This document shows, one piece after another, positions 49,528 through 62,059 of a DNA stretch of 64,000 bases. The first letter of the stretch is position 1, and each line of letters opens with the position of its first letter. Source of the stretch: Linepithema humile (taxonomy: Eukaryota; Arthropoda; Insecta; Hymenoptera; Formicidae); NCBI RefSeq assembly GCF_040581485.1, contig NC_090131.1:20658532-20722531 (forward strand), written 5' to 3'. The position numbers and the translations under genes are program-made. The notes below the pieces were generated by a model, which worked only from the letters and a program-made list of their open reading frames with translations, did no database searches and was not told the DNA's origin.

Positions 49528-49892
49528 GTAAGTAATTTATCGTTAAAAAGTTATTTTTTTTAAATAATAGTGCAGGGGCTGATTTAAAACAACAGTATTG
49601 TTTCAATCAAAGAGCTATTTTGATTAAAATAAAAGATAAAACTATGTATCCGTATTACACACAGAATGATCACAATATGATGTAATAAAGCTTCAGAAGC
49701 TTAAGTGAATAATACAATTATATTCCTTAATTTATTTCAAGTAAATTTGAGTTAAATTTAAATTTAAAAATTTAATTCTTTGTTTAGACGTGTGCATAAA
49801 TAAACGAATATAAAGTTTAATGTGCGCAGTAATTATTTTATAAATATTAATTATTTCAAACACTAATCTGCATTTATTTTTTTATTTTACAG

Positions 49893-50567
49893 ATCAACTT
49901 TGTGCGCGTAATCGGTGCTACAAAATATATTCGTTCCGTCGTATAGTATAACAAAATGCGCGTCGGGAGTGCCGTTAATGCCGAGAGTTATAGCGAATCT
50001 ATAGATGAACGCATTTTTGCTGTATGACAAATATTGGGACACGATTTTTTTGACTTTAGGCTTGGCTCGGGGGAGGGAAAGGTCGCTTTCAATCATAAAA
50101 TCTCCACTACGGCAGGGCAATCTTCGGTTCTACGTGCAGCGCGCTAGTTGTACAGATAGCCGGACTGTCGAAGGTAGTCGAGGACGGCTACCGGAGTTAG
50201 TCAAACGCTACCGATTGCTTTTCAGATGCCTTGTATCTAGTCCGTTGATTGGATGACTAATCACCTCATCTTCTTCGAGCTTATCTTTGCCTTTTGTTTT
50301 GAGAGAATCGTGCCCCAATTGGTAAATGTGGTCGTCTGAAACGCGGACGGAATTCGCGCGTAACGTCACAGCTTGGACAATTCGGTTCGATTCGCCTGTG
50401 ATGTCGGGAGTGCCGTTTTAAGTATCGCGCGATTTTCGTATTCAGGTACGCATGCGAGCAATGCATGCGCCGCGAACGCGTGAGATTCAATGTGAGTGCT
50501 TCGAAGGACCACTGAGAGGAGGAGGAGGCTCAGGAAAAGCATCGGGCGCCGGCGGAGCAACTTTACG
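49893..50567 (+). other. Cassette exon A1, copy R (675 nt)
   Basis: Acceptor TTTTACAG, start ATCAACTTTGTGCGCG, end GCAACTTTACG before GTAAGC. GTCGGGAGTG at 49962-49971 and 50403-50412. The local open frame is 83 codons (50005-50256). Confidence 0.6.
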
Positions 50568-50901
50568 GTAAGCAATAATTCATTTATTTGTTATTCGCAA
50601 AATATTGCATATAAAATATTATATAATGTAGCGGATATAAAATATTTAAAATACTTTAAATATTTAGTAAAATATTTATAATAGTAAAATAATATTTACC
50701 ATTTTTAGAAATTTTTTACATATTATTATTTCAACTAATTAAACTTTTTTCTTTATTCAAAAAATATATTTTTAAAAATTTTAATTCTTTGTTTAGACGT
50801 GTGCATAAATAAACGAATATAAAGTTTAATGTGCGCAGTAATTATTTTATTAATATTAATTATTTCAAACACTAATCTGCATTTATTTTTTTATTTTACA
50901 G

Positions 50902-51577
50902 ATCAACTTTGTGCGCGTAATCGGTGCTACAAAATATATTCGTTCCGTCGTATAGTATAACAAAATGCGCGTCGGGAGTGCCGTTAATGCCGAGAGTTAT
51001 AGCGAATCTATAGATGAACGCATTTTTGCTGTATGACAAATATTGGGACACGATTTTTTTTGACTTTAGGCTTGGCTCGGGGGAGGGAAAGGTCGGTTTC
51101 AATCATAAAATCTCCACTACGGCAGGGCAATCTTCGGTTCTACGTGCAGCGCGCTAGTTGTACAGATAGCCGGACTGTCAAAGGTAGTCGAGGACGGCTA
51201 CCGGAGTTAGTCAAACGCTACCGATTGCTTTTCAGATGTCTTGTATCTAGTCGGTTGATTGGATGACTAATCACCTCATCTTCTTCAAGCTTATCTTTGC
51301 CTTCTGTTTTGAGAGAATCGTGCCCCAATTGGTAAATGTGGTCGTCTGAAACGCGGACGGAATTCGCGCGTAACGTCACAGCTTGGACAATTCGGTTCGA
51401 TTCGCCTGTGATGTCGGGAGTGCCGTTTTAAGTATCGCGCGATTTTCGTATTCAGGTACGCATGCGAGCAATGCATGCGCCGCGAACGCGTGAGATTCAA
51501 TGTGAGTGCTTCGATGAACCACTGAGGGGAGGAAGAGGCTCAGGAGGAGCATCGGGCGCCGGCGGAGCAACTTTACG
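50902..51577 (+). other. Cassette exon A2, copy R (676 nt)
   Basis: Tandem duplicate of A1 with the same edges and the same two GTCGGGAGTG words (50971-50980, 51413-51422). It is closer to the L copy than to A1 in length and in the 77-codon open frame at 51033-51266. Confidence 0.6.
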
Positions 51578-51851
51578 GTAAGCAATAATTTATTTATTTG
51601 TTGAAAATATTGTACATTAAAATATTTGAAAGACAAAATATTCACATTAGTTAATATTTATCATTATTAGAATTTATTCGCATATTTTTTTACTTTTTAT
51701 TTAAATAATTAAACTTTTTTAATAATTCTTTTATTACATATTTGCTTAGAAAACGAATTAAAAGTTCGATGTACTCAATATTTTTTATGATTTCACAAAT
51801 ATTTCATATTGTGAACGCTGCTATAATTTTGATTTATTTCGTATTTTACAG

Positions 51852-51902
51852 ATCAACTATGCAGATCAACAGAACGACAACTCCGCTGCTGCGCATCGAT
51901 CG
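51852..51902 (+). other. Cassette exon B, copy R (51 nt)
   Basis: Identical in edges and length to 21913-21963. Confidence 0.6.
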
Positions 51903-54900
51903 GTGAGTTAGTTTAATTTGTCTTTTATTATTAAGATAATGGATCAAATAATGGTGTAAAAATATATAAACGCGAGACACTTTGCAGGTCGTATAATTTT
52001 TATTGCTTTATAGTAGTTATATCAAAATTTTATTCTCTCGTATTTTTTAAAAGTATTTTGAGTTGTACGTGCATTTGTTTTTAAAAGAACGAAGTACTTA
52101 TTTTTTTAGTTAATTTATATTAAATTTAATTATGTGTTACTAATACATTAAAAAAAAGCAAAGTGTTTCTAATTTTGATTTTGATTGAGCCCGAAGTTGA
52201 AGCAACTTTCATCAGCCTAATAGCCCTTTGAATCCATATATATTAAATATTAATCATATAATATTAAAAATATAATCATACACCAGAATACTTTGAATAA
52301 AATTATAAAAGGTACACTATTTCTTCGATTCATTATCTTAAAATGGATAGGCTAGGACTTAGATGCGTTGATGAATATTTAATCCTGGAATATTTCCTAA
52401 ATGTATTTCATGATTGACAGATCAGAACAAAATATATTGAATTATTCAGAGAGTTTGTAGAATTTTTTGATGACAGAATTGAAAACAATTTTTATATGTT
52501 TATATATCTTTATTTAATAATGTATGCACAAGTTGTTAAAGATGGCCAAAAGTTGTCGAAAACAATGGTGCATATATTACTGAACAAAGATGACTCTAAA
52601 CATATAAAAATAGTTTTCAATTTTATTATAAAAATTATTACAAATTTTTTAAATAACCTAATATATTTTTATTCTGAATAATGTACTTGTGTTTATATAT
52701 TTATATATGTTTATATATTTATTTATATTTTTTTTATATAAGAAAAAATAGAAGAAAAAAAATATTTAAAAAAAGATTATACATAAAATAAAAGATAAAA
52801 CTTGTTAATACATAGAAAAAAAGTATTTGCTGCCGCAGTAAATTTTATATAAGCTATCATAGCAAAATTTCTTACAGTTGATTATTATTTGAACAGCAAA
52901 GAGATTTGTTATAGATAATAATTTTATTTACCGAAATTAGTTTTTAAATCTGCAAATTATATTGCTAATATATAATAAGAAATTTATTTTTATCTTATTA
53001 TCAAAGTTTGTATTAATGGCGACAATTCATTGCAATAGTAAAATAAATTTATTAAAAATTAATTATTTTGTTGTAACAGCGAATTTTAACTTGTTTTCTC
53101 ATCTCAAAATTTGTCGATTTTTTGAACAAACCAGATTTGTTGCATATTGAATAATCTGTAAAAATAGTTACAATAGCGAAATTTTATCGCTAACATATTT
53201 AACATGCAATAGCAACATTTTATTGCGATAGCAAAATTTCTTTTCTGTGTGTAAATGTGTACTTTCATTTCTTCCTTTCCTACGGTAAGTGATTTATCTT
53301 TTTATATCTTTCCAGGATTAAATATTATAAATTGTCGTTGAAGAGCAAAAGTAAGAAAATTTTTAAATACATATGTACCACAAATGTATCACAAATTTAA
53401 ATTAAAAATGAAAAAGAAAATTCTTTTACACAAACGTAAATATATTAATGAATTATGGTATATTTGAAATAATTGATCTAATAAAAAAAGAGTGCATTTT
53501 TTATTAACAATTTATTTACAATTTTAAAATATATATTTATTCTTGCTATACGTCAATTTCTTCGCAATCTTTCCTAGCTTACCCATGCATCCGTGGTCCT
53601 ATGGCTTAACACTAGAACACTAGAACTATCAAAGCGGTCAAAATGACCGGTTTATTCATTTTAGAATAATTATTTAAATTTATAATGTATTTTTTGAGAT
53701 TTTTTTCTGTGACTTGTGTTGCATTGTGTTAAATAATTAAATTGATTAATGTACCTTTTCTCTTTATCACCTTTTAAAAAGAAAGAAAAAAGAAATAAAA
53801 ATTGGTATATGTTAATCGTCGGTAGTTCTAGTGTTGATCCCATGGTTGAGCGCGGAAATTCGAAATTCGTGGTCCCGTCGATGATGGTCGAGCACAGATC
53901 TCGAAACAACGTTGATACGATCGATCATTGAATAATGATCGACTATCAACAAAAATTTCGGACGCAACTAGCGGAAACTGAGCTGAGCTCTGCGCTAGCG
54001 TCCTGTGAGAAACACCAAGGTAGTAGCTCTCAGATTTTGGATGCAAATAGCGGTAACTGAGCCGAGCTCTGCGCTAAAGCATCCTGCGGAAAATTTTTTG
54101 TACGAACTCTTAGGTATAGAATTTCTAATTAGGTAGGATTTTCTACTAGATAAAGTTTTTGGGCAGGTAGGTAGGATTTTAAAACTTCTTATCACTTCTA
54201 TATTGTATTTTTTTTTTAATTCTTTGCTGTCGATAAACTTTGGAACTTCTGCTTTGGCAGTTAGTTTGTAGTTTATTGATAACAAAAATAATGATAAAAC
54301 TTCGGGTGGGCAAACAGCAAGATTCTCTTTCAAAAAACGAAAGATGTTTCTTGCGTAAATTATGAAAAAGTTTGAACGTTTAGACGTTTAAATGTTTAAA
54401 TTAATAAATTTCACTAATAAAATATTACTATTTTTTGAATTATAAGAGATACTTTCGATTATAAATAAAAAATCGTATTGTTCAGCTCTTTTTAACTGAA
54501 GTATTTTGCATTATACATAAAACTTTTGAACGTTTAAATGATTTTATTGACATATTATTGACATATTGGCATATTATTTTCATTTTGTATTATCTTGTAT
54601 ATTATTTTGATGGAATACAGGATAATATATTAAGAAAAATTGTAATAAGCTAAATGTCCCAATGGCTGGATATGTCTCAATCTCCGAAAATATATGAACA
54701 AAATAATTTTTTAATATTTATAAATATAATGTTCGGAAACTGTGGTAAATTTAAAAATATTATTTTCATAGAAAACATCACATCTTTAATAATAATTAAT
54801 TCTTAAATATATTGCCACTGGAACATTTCTCTTAAATATTGTAAACTTGTAAAAATCTTTTTCTCATTAGTACAAAATATTGTATTAATATATTATATAT

Positions 54901-55146
54901 TATATTATACAATTGTATATTGTATTACATATATATGTATGTATATCACATTATTGCATCTGTATGCAGCATTGTTGTATATATTTCTTCTTCATTGTAT
55001 ATGTTTTCTAAATTTAATATTATTTATTGTATACTATTATTATATTGTATTTGGTTTTATTAAAACCTTTTCTCGACAAACAATGTATTTTATTTTACAA
55101 CTTTCTTTAAATCCTTTTTCCATTGAAAGAAAGAAAATGATTGTAC

Positions 55147-56102
55147 CAGAAAGAAACCTGAAAGGGGTTACGCTGCCGTTTTTCGTAAGACGCTTTTTCT
55201 AGGCTGTACACTAGCGGCGCGTACATCCATTTTACAGCCTGCCTGGAACTACATGGCCACATCTATTTTCCGGGATGATAAAAGAGCCCTGGTTGGTTCA
55301 TGTCCGTGTTACATCCATTTTCCGGGATGGTAAGAGTCATGGTTGGTTCATGTCCGTGTTACATCTACAATTTATTGAACAGAAATACGTCTCGCATATA
55401 GATATAATTTATATAGATACAATTTATAACATATAGATATAATTTACATCTATATGCAAGATATATTTCTGTTCAATAAATTGTGGATGTAACATGGACA
55501 TGAACCAACCAGGGCTCTTTTACCATCCCGGAAAATGGATGTGGTCATGTAGTTCCAGGCAGGCTGTAAAATGGATGTACGCGCCGCTAGTGTACAGCCT
55601 AGAAAAAGCATCTTATGAAAAACGGCAGCGTGGCCCCTCTCAGGCCGGCGTCACATAGAACCCGTAATCCGTAATCCGCACCGAAAGTCCGCAAAAGTTA
55701 CTAGGGATTGCGTCCGTAACGTTACGTGTGTTTTATCTCCTTGTGTCCCATGGAGCCGTAATTCCATGAAATTTCCGTAAAAGTTACTAAAAGTTACTAG
55801 TTATTACCAGTAATGCTTTTTTTAATTTTATTTATTTAACTAAATTTGACGATTTAATTAAAATTTTTGTTAAAATTATAATATATTCTGTAGTTTTCTT
55901 ATGAATAAAATACAAATAAACAATTATAATTTGTTAAATAAAAAATAGTAATACCGTTACGTGTGTATTTACGGCTCCATGGGACACAAGGAGAAAAAAC
56001 ACACGTAACGTTACGGACACAATCCCTAGTAACTTTTGCGGACTTCCGGTGCGGATTACGGATTACGGGTTCTATGTGACGGCACCCTCAGGCTTCTCTC
56101 TG
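55147..56102. mobile_element. Palindromic MITE (CCTGAGAGGGG family) interrupted by another MITE
   Basis: The left end, CAGAAAGAAACCTGAAAGGG, and the right end, read in reverse complement as CAGAGAGAAGCCTGAG, belong to the terminus also found at 17731. Inside, 55157-55643 is a near-complete palindrome (GCTGCCGTTTTTCGTAAGACG against its complement). A 442-bp element at 55645-56086 splits the right terminus. Confidence 0.8.
55645..56086. mobile_element. 442-bp nested MITE with about 110-bp inverted ends
   Basis: GGCGTCACATAGAACCCGTA starts the left arm, and its complement, TTCTATGTGACGGC, ends the right. The arms also share AAGTTACTAGGGATTG-type sequence. CTCAGG on both sides is a possible 6-bp target duplication. 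The interior is AT-rich and non-coding. Confidence 0.82.
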
Positions 56103-56138
56103 GTTATATTATGTTAGATTAGATATTTCGGCCAGAGT

Positions 56139-56362
56139 GGCCAATTTTGAGACGCAGAACAAGAAGCATGAATGAAGGGAGTTACCGCACCTATGCACAA
56201 GCCATCTAAAGGCTATTACACGTAAAAATATTTTAGTCACCGTAAGAAGTAAGCAAATTGACCAATCACAGTGAGCAATAATGCGAGTCACTTGCATGTG
56301 TAATGACCTTTAGGTGGCTTGCGTATGGTGCGGTACTTTTTTGCGTCTCAAATCTGGCTACA
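56139..56362. repeat. Inverted repeat covering the COA5 upstream region
   Basis: 56139-56215 (TTTTGAGACGCAGAA, TTACCGCACCTATGC, AAGCCATCTAAAGG) returns as complement at 56296-56362. The loop includes GACCAATCACAG, a CCAAT-box-like word. The repeat ends about 75 bases before the COA5 start codon, so the promoter or 5' UTR probably derives from it. Confidence 0.7.
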
Positions 56363-56437
56363 TTGATTTCAGTGGATTTCGGCTGCAAGTGTACGTGTAT
56401 CAACGTAAATAAAAAGTTGTTGAAATTGCTATTCAAA

Positions 56438-57084
56438 ATGATGCAATTTGAAGAAGAAGGCGAAACGCTACAAGATAAATCTCGATGCGCCAACATTCGC
56501 GCTGATCTAAAAATGTGTTTGCTACGAAGCGATTGCTGTAAAATTGTAAGTGAGTGTAAAACTGTTATAACCTAACGTTCTGTACATTTATTACATGTGC
56601 ATAAGTAATATTTCATGAAAAATAATATGTTTAATTTCTTAACTTTTGATTTTTTTGTTTCTCATTGTCTTTCAAACATTCAGTTTTTAAACTAGTAATA
56701 TATAATATATATGTATATAATACATAAGTTGCATGAGAAATGTTTTAAATCTATTTGTGTATAAAAGATACAGTTTCTTAAATAAAGAAAGAGCTTTTGT
56801 TTTCTTGCAGTATAAGCGTACACCTAGGGAATGCCTTAGGTTACATGATGGCACAGTTCCAGATGAATGCTTTGCCTTGCGTAACTCATTCTTTGAATGT
56901 AAACATTCTTTAGTGAGTATATATAAATTTGAATTTTAAATTGTAAATATTATATAAAAATGGAAGGATACATTTATTTCTTTATATAATATACATATTA
57001 GAAAAACAAAGTAATTTATAGTTTTCTTTTTATCTCTGACAGATTGATGGCAGACGGCGATTTAGAGGTCCCAAAGGATACTAG
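56438..57084 (+). CDS. COA5: Cytochrome c oxidase assembly factor 5 (PET191 family), three exons
   Basis: Mitochondrial intermembrane-space protein needed for assembly of cytochrome c oxidase (respiratory complex IV). Exons 56438-56545, 56811-56912 and 57043-57084 join in phase 0 with GT-AG introns to give 83 residues, slightly longer than the usual 70-75. Two CX9C motifs are visible: CANIRADLKMC and CFALRNSFFEC. The family's C-terminal signature is present as RRRFRGPKGY at the very end. Two adjacent ATGs open the frame (MMQFEEEG); an upstream in-frame extension exists from 56303 but is hydrophobic and runs back into the inverted repeat, so I prefer the second site. AATAAA at 57175 is a likely poly(A) signal. 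It appears intact. Confidence 0.93.
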
Positions 57085-59868
57085 TCATAAAATAAGGATG
57101 TATGTGTATATTTAAATGTGGGTACAGACTGTGCATGTATATATGTAATTTTCAATACAGATATATATTCTAGTAATAAAAAATTTTATTTCTTTATTGC
57201 GACAAAAGATCTTTTTAAATATTGATAAACAAAATTTAGGAAAAACAAGTGCTAATAAGGAAGAAATAAACAATTTAATGTTAGAAGTGATTTATTATTC
57301 GTCATATTCGTTGTACACGATTTAATAAATCTATTATATTTATGAAGTAGCAATGTATTATACAATTCATCGCATTTGTTTATAGTTATAGCATGATTTT
57401 TAAAGAGATTCTTGTTTTCTTATGAAATAACCTATTGTTAGATTTAGCTAAGAAATACGATGTTTTGTACAATTCCTAAGTTACTTTGAAGAGGCATACT
57501 TCTTTGTATAGAGCAAAAATTCTTTTGTAGGCAAACAGGAGGTGCCGTGTTTCTTTTCCAAGAACAAAAGCAGTTTATTTTAACCCTTTTAGTACATAAT
57601 GTCATTAATCAAATATTAATTTTTATTAATTTCATGAAAATAATATAACTACTCTCCTTTCAATTTTATCCTTACAAAGTAAAATTACCTTATGCAATTA
57701 ATAAAAATAGCAAGAAAATGTAAAGAAAAAAAAAAATACTTTTTAGTTGCTAAGTAAATTGAAATTAGGGGAAAAAGATTTCAAATCTCTTATTTTTAAT
57801 ATGTTACTATAAGGGTTAATGCAGTATGTCCAGTCTTTTCTTAAAATAATATTACATCAAAATTTTCACATATATGTGCAAATTATAATTTAAAATCAAA
57901 ACTCATTTTAATATAATAAATATGCAATGAAGAGATGTGAATATAATACTTTATTTGGCGCGCTTTAATTATAATCAACATCATAGACTGGACACTATTA
58001 GTAGACTGTTTTATCACATCTCATAACTTGCGCTCTCTTGTCGCGCTGAATCGCATACACAAATGCGTGTATCGAACATGATACGCGTATGATCACAGTA
58101 GAATCGCACATTTCTCTTACTTCCTGTATTTTTCTTTTCCTTTTTTTATAGTTAAGTTTTGTTCCACTTTATGCTTAGCGAGTACGAATCTGGCGTATGA
58201 TAAGCACGCCATTACGGGTCAAGTATTTTATTAAAAACCTACCAAGTGACGATTACGCCTGCGTAATCGCCCTAGCTATTGTCTGTATGCAACAAGCGTA
58301 TATTGGCTATACGATTTTTTTTGTACTACAATGCCAACTCACGCTACTCTTTCATTCTCTAAAATGGCTATAGGCACCTAAAAAAATGGGATCTGCATAA
58401 GTTTTTCCCGTGTATGCCTTTGCTCTACTTTCATCTTTCTCTCATATACATATATATGGAGATAATCTTTAGACTGAATGTGGATAAAATATAAATCTAC
58501 AAATTTGATTTAATATGAATTAGATTTATAAATTTTTATTTAACTCTGATTAAAAATTGATAATTTTTTCGCAGATAATTAGTTTTTTGTTATAAAGTAT
58601 AAAAAAAAAATAAAACATAGTCTAACAATACATTATCATTATCATTATTATCAGTACAACTAATGTTGTTTAATTATTTTCGCAAAGATGATAAAACGTC
58701 TTGTAAATATGGTGTAAAAGAAAAATTTCTCTTTTGTAATGAAAAAAATAGTGCATAAAATAAAATTTTGTTGAATTTTTTAAGATTGTAGTTTATCCAC
58801 ATCTGCATTTCCGCGAGCATCAATAATCCGTATATATGGATGTATAATATCAAATACGAAGATAATTGATAAAAGATTTGAAGTTACATTCTACCGTGTC
58901 GGCCTTCAAAGTTCCACTAATTTGTGCCTACGTCACCTAAATTGATTTTAAGAGTAGCATTTTCGAGAGTAGGTTTCAAGAGGGATAACCCATTGTGATA
59001 TATACGCCGCTCGCTCAAATATCACAGTTTATCGAGTATGATATGTAGTTAGCGATTATTCGATAGTTACCAATAGTAGTAAAAGTATGTTACGTATATC
59101 GTTATGCTCACGTATCGCGATAGCACCTGTAGAATGACCAAACATCTTTAATCGGTAATATATCCGTACATCATTATCTGCTCCATATCGGTGCATAAAA
59201 TGTTCCCATTTTTCAATTAAGTATCAAGAATTTTGACGCTTCCATTTGGTCGCTTGATGGGTCATTTCAGATACCCGTTTTTATACAACGTACGTTACAA
59301 TATTTTCTGCAATCTACGTATCAATTTCATTGATATTCGTTTTGTATGCATTCCATTTTTTTCGTTTTGCTTGGTGACCCTACTGGAGCAACGCTCATTT
59401 GCATAATGAACGAAATAGTAAAGTCGAAAAATACAAACAGATCCAGTGGCGTATCTAATCGAGCATGCAGGCCATTCCGTCGTTTCTCGACGAGATTCAT
59501 CAAAAGCGTATACGAAGTTGTGCTCCTTATAATAGTACGATAAGAAATCACAGTGTCTTGCGTTTGTTAGCAGCGTTTATGACAACACTCTTTCTACAAA
59601 TCAGTGTCATGTCTTCTTTCTTGGCATCCATTATTTATTTATGACCTTAATTATGTCTGCAATTAAAATGAGTTCTGATTAAAAATAACCGATACTTATA
59701 TAAATAATCAATACTGAAAAGGTATCAATATTGAAACATTTTTAAAACCAGATCGAAAAGTAAAGCATTAAAATATGATACGATACCATTTCGGTCAGAT
59801 TTTTCTGCAGAGCTGTACGTAATGCGATTCGAAATGATCCTCGCAGACTCTAGTAGTTGGGTAAGGAA
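57085..59868. other. COA5 3' UTR, then no gene seen
   Basis: After the COA5 poly(A) signal the sequence is AT-rich to about 58000, then mixed. The end toward 59868 may be the 3' UTR of the minus-strand gene that stops there. No RNA gene was recognised. Confidence 0.5.
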
Positions 59869-62053
59869 TCAGAAACACACGGAAGGTCTATAGAGTCCGA
59901 TGTAACCGCATAGTCGTGCACGAAGAGCCGGCAGAAGTATCGCCGCGGCAGATAGATTGTCTTGCAGCTGCGAGCATTCGCAGATCAGCAGATACATCTT
60001 GTCGCCTTGCGACATCGATTTGTGCAAAGTAATGCGTCTGAGACCCACCGATTTCGGTAAGTACCGATACATCATACGCGCACCTGCAATATCATAAAGA
60101 TTGATATAGTTCTGGAATAAAATAGAGATTCTTTATATCTTACAAATGTAGGTAGACAGTATATAACATTTGCTTGAAAAATATTCTAGCAAAATTAAAT
60201 TTGCAGCTATAGTTAGATCATTAGATACCTTGTAACAAAGTAGCTTAAAACTCAGTTTAAAAATGCTGTTATTTTGATATACATAGATTTTTCATAATAA
60301 AATTCCAGAAGGCAACTCGAGTAATAATGATTAAAGTAATAAACCGTAAATTTACCTGTCCAATAGAGCCAATTTTGTTCAAACTTAAGACCGTCGTCGC
60401 CCTCGAATACTTTGAAAATCGATACTATATAGCCGGTGGACGGAATAGGTGGTCTTCCACCGGGCGGCTCCAAAGGCGGTCTCGCGATTGTCGCCACTTC
60501 ATTGAACAGATCCAATGTGTGGCTGGCCGCGTATCTCAGATCTCGCGGGTCAAATTTACGCAGAGCCGCACATTGTACTTCATTATAAAAATCTACTGGG
60601 TCCGTGTTTTGCTTGTTTATTAGATAATATGTGATGAACGGGAAATCCGCTGAAACGGGAGCTCAGCTAAACAGTCTTAAAAAGACTCGTCGTCACGTTG
60701 TCGTCTCTCGGTGGGGGATATTCTAATTTTACGTACCGTTCTTCTCCATGTTTGTAAGTAAAATGCTTTGCGACGCGGAAGGTGCTATCTCAGCGACTAG
60801 TTCTGCGGCAGTATCGCGTTGTAGCACTAGCGGGCGAGACACTGGTGACTCGATTAAAGGGTCCAGTGGCTCCAAAGGCGTCATAAAATGCGCGAGAACA
60901 CATTGCTTCGGGTCCTCAACCTCGAGAACAGACAAAGGGCTTCCTGGTCTCTTCTTATCGGCGACAGGAGCGTGCTTTAAATAAAAAAATCGAGTTACAA
61001 AGTATAAACAATAAAATATACGCGAATTACCAATCATAATTATTATTGAGAAGTTGAGTAAAAAAATGAAAGATAGAAAAACAAAACTGATGCTTCCTCA
61101 TTTTCTTCGATATTAAGATATCAAATACAGTTTTATTCTCGTTCTTTATCTAAATTTTTTATAGATTTTATTTTTGAGATTAAAAATTCTAACTACATTC
61201 TTGGAGAAAAAATTCCGAATTGAATTAAGTGAATGCAACACAAATTAGCAAATACTTATAGCATTTCAATTTTATTACAAAAAAAATATTTCTAATCGCT
61301 TTCAATAATGTATATGCGCACGAGCTGATGTAATTTTATTAAATATTAATACTTCTCGGAATTTCAACTTCCAAAGTTTTATCATGAACTATTTAGTAGA
61401 TAACTTTAACTATTTTTAGATGTTTGACACAAGGCTTGTACGCAAGGTCGCAGCTTGCAAGAGGCCAATAGCTCGACCATTCTAGTTTTGGCAGAAGCTT
61501 TACTTACTCGTAAGAACGAGCCTCTATCTATAAGTTCGTCGACTACATCAGATACTTCTATGATATTCTGTTTATTATATTTTGGACAAAGCTATCATAA
61601 AGCTATAGAGATTTTAAATAAAATATTAACATTTAAAAACCGTTTGAATAATTGCTTTATTGCCTGATTTCACTCGCGACAGAATTTCTTGCAAAATTTG
61701 GAGTCAATTATTCTTAATGAAAATGTGGATAGATAAATCATTGATAATTCCAATATATTGTTTATGACTAGAATATTACCGGAGTGCTTCAAGTTAATTT
61801 AAAATTTTGCAATTGAAGTGCTAGAACACCTTGTAATTTTGTCTTCTCTTAAGAAACATGTGAGTAAATAATTTTATTCAATAACTCACTGGTACACCTG
61901 CTGGTAAAAAACGCTCAAGAGAAGCAAGAGGTATAATGAAACAGTCACGGTCCAAAGTGGCCAAGGAAATTGGTTCACCTCGCGGTGGACTGCTTCCAGA
62001 AACCACGAGAGGTGTGTACGTACCGGAAGCACGGTTGCCACTGAAGGATACCT
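59869..62053 (-). CDS. Conserved-looking protein of unknown function, four C-terminal exons
   Basis: Exons, 5' to 3' on the minus strand: about 61890-62053 (5' edge 62051 or 62054), 60737-60974, 60357-60649 and 59869-60083. Splice sites are GT-AG, phases agree at every junction and no stop interrupts, giving about 300 residues. Features: a Pro-rich region (ARPPLEPPGGRPPIPSTG), an aromatic stretch (KFEQNWLYWTGARMMYRYLP across the last intron), and a C-terminal globular-looking part (MYLLICECSQLQDNL, ALRARLCGYIGLYRP). Stop codon TGA at 59869-59871. I do not recognise the family. The N-terminal exons must lie beyond 62053 and possibly outside the window. A real gene is very likely from the splice phase agreement. 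Confidence 0.75.
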
Positions 62054-62059
62054 GCTAAA

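Larger units (their letters stand above)
49490..55620. repeat. Repeat copy R of the triplicated segment, inverted
   Basis: Inverted relative to L and M. Exon A is present twice in tandem (49893-50567 and 50902-51577) with about 330 bp between, whereas L and M have it once. The rest follows L in mirror order: exon B, the AT-rich spacer, the CACTAGAACTA element, two 71-bp units and the palindromic MITE. Confidence 0.9.

Noticed and set aside
52496..52681. Identical 61-codon frames in L, M and R (also 62-codon frames near 20664, 41906 and 52962)
   Set aside because: AT-rich frames conserved only because the segments were recently duplicated. No domain or splice context.
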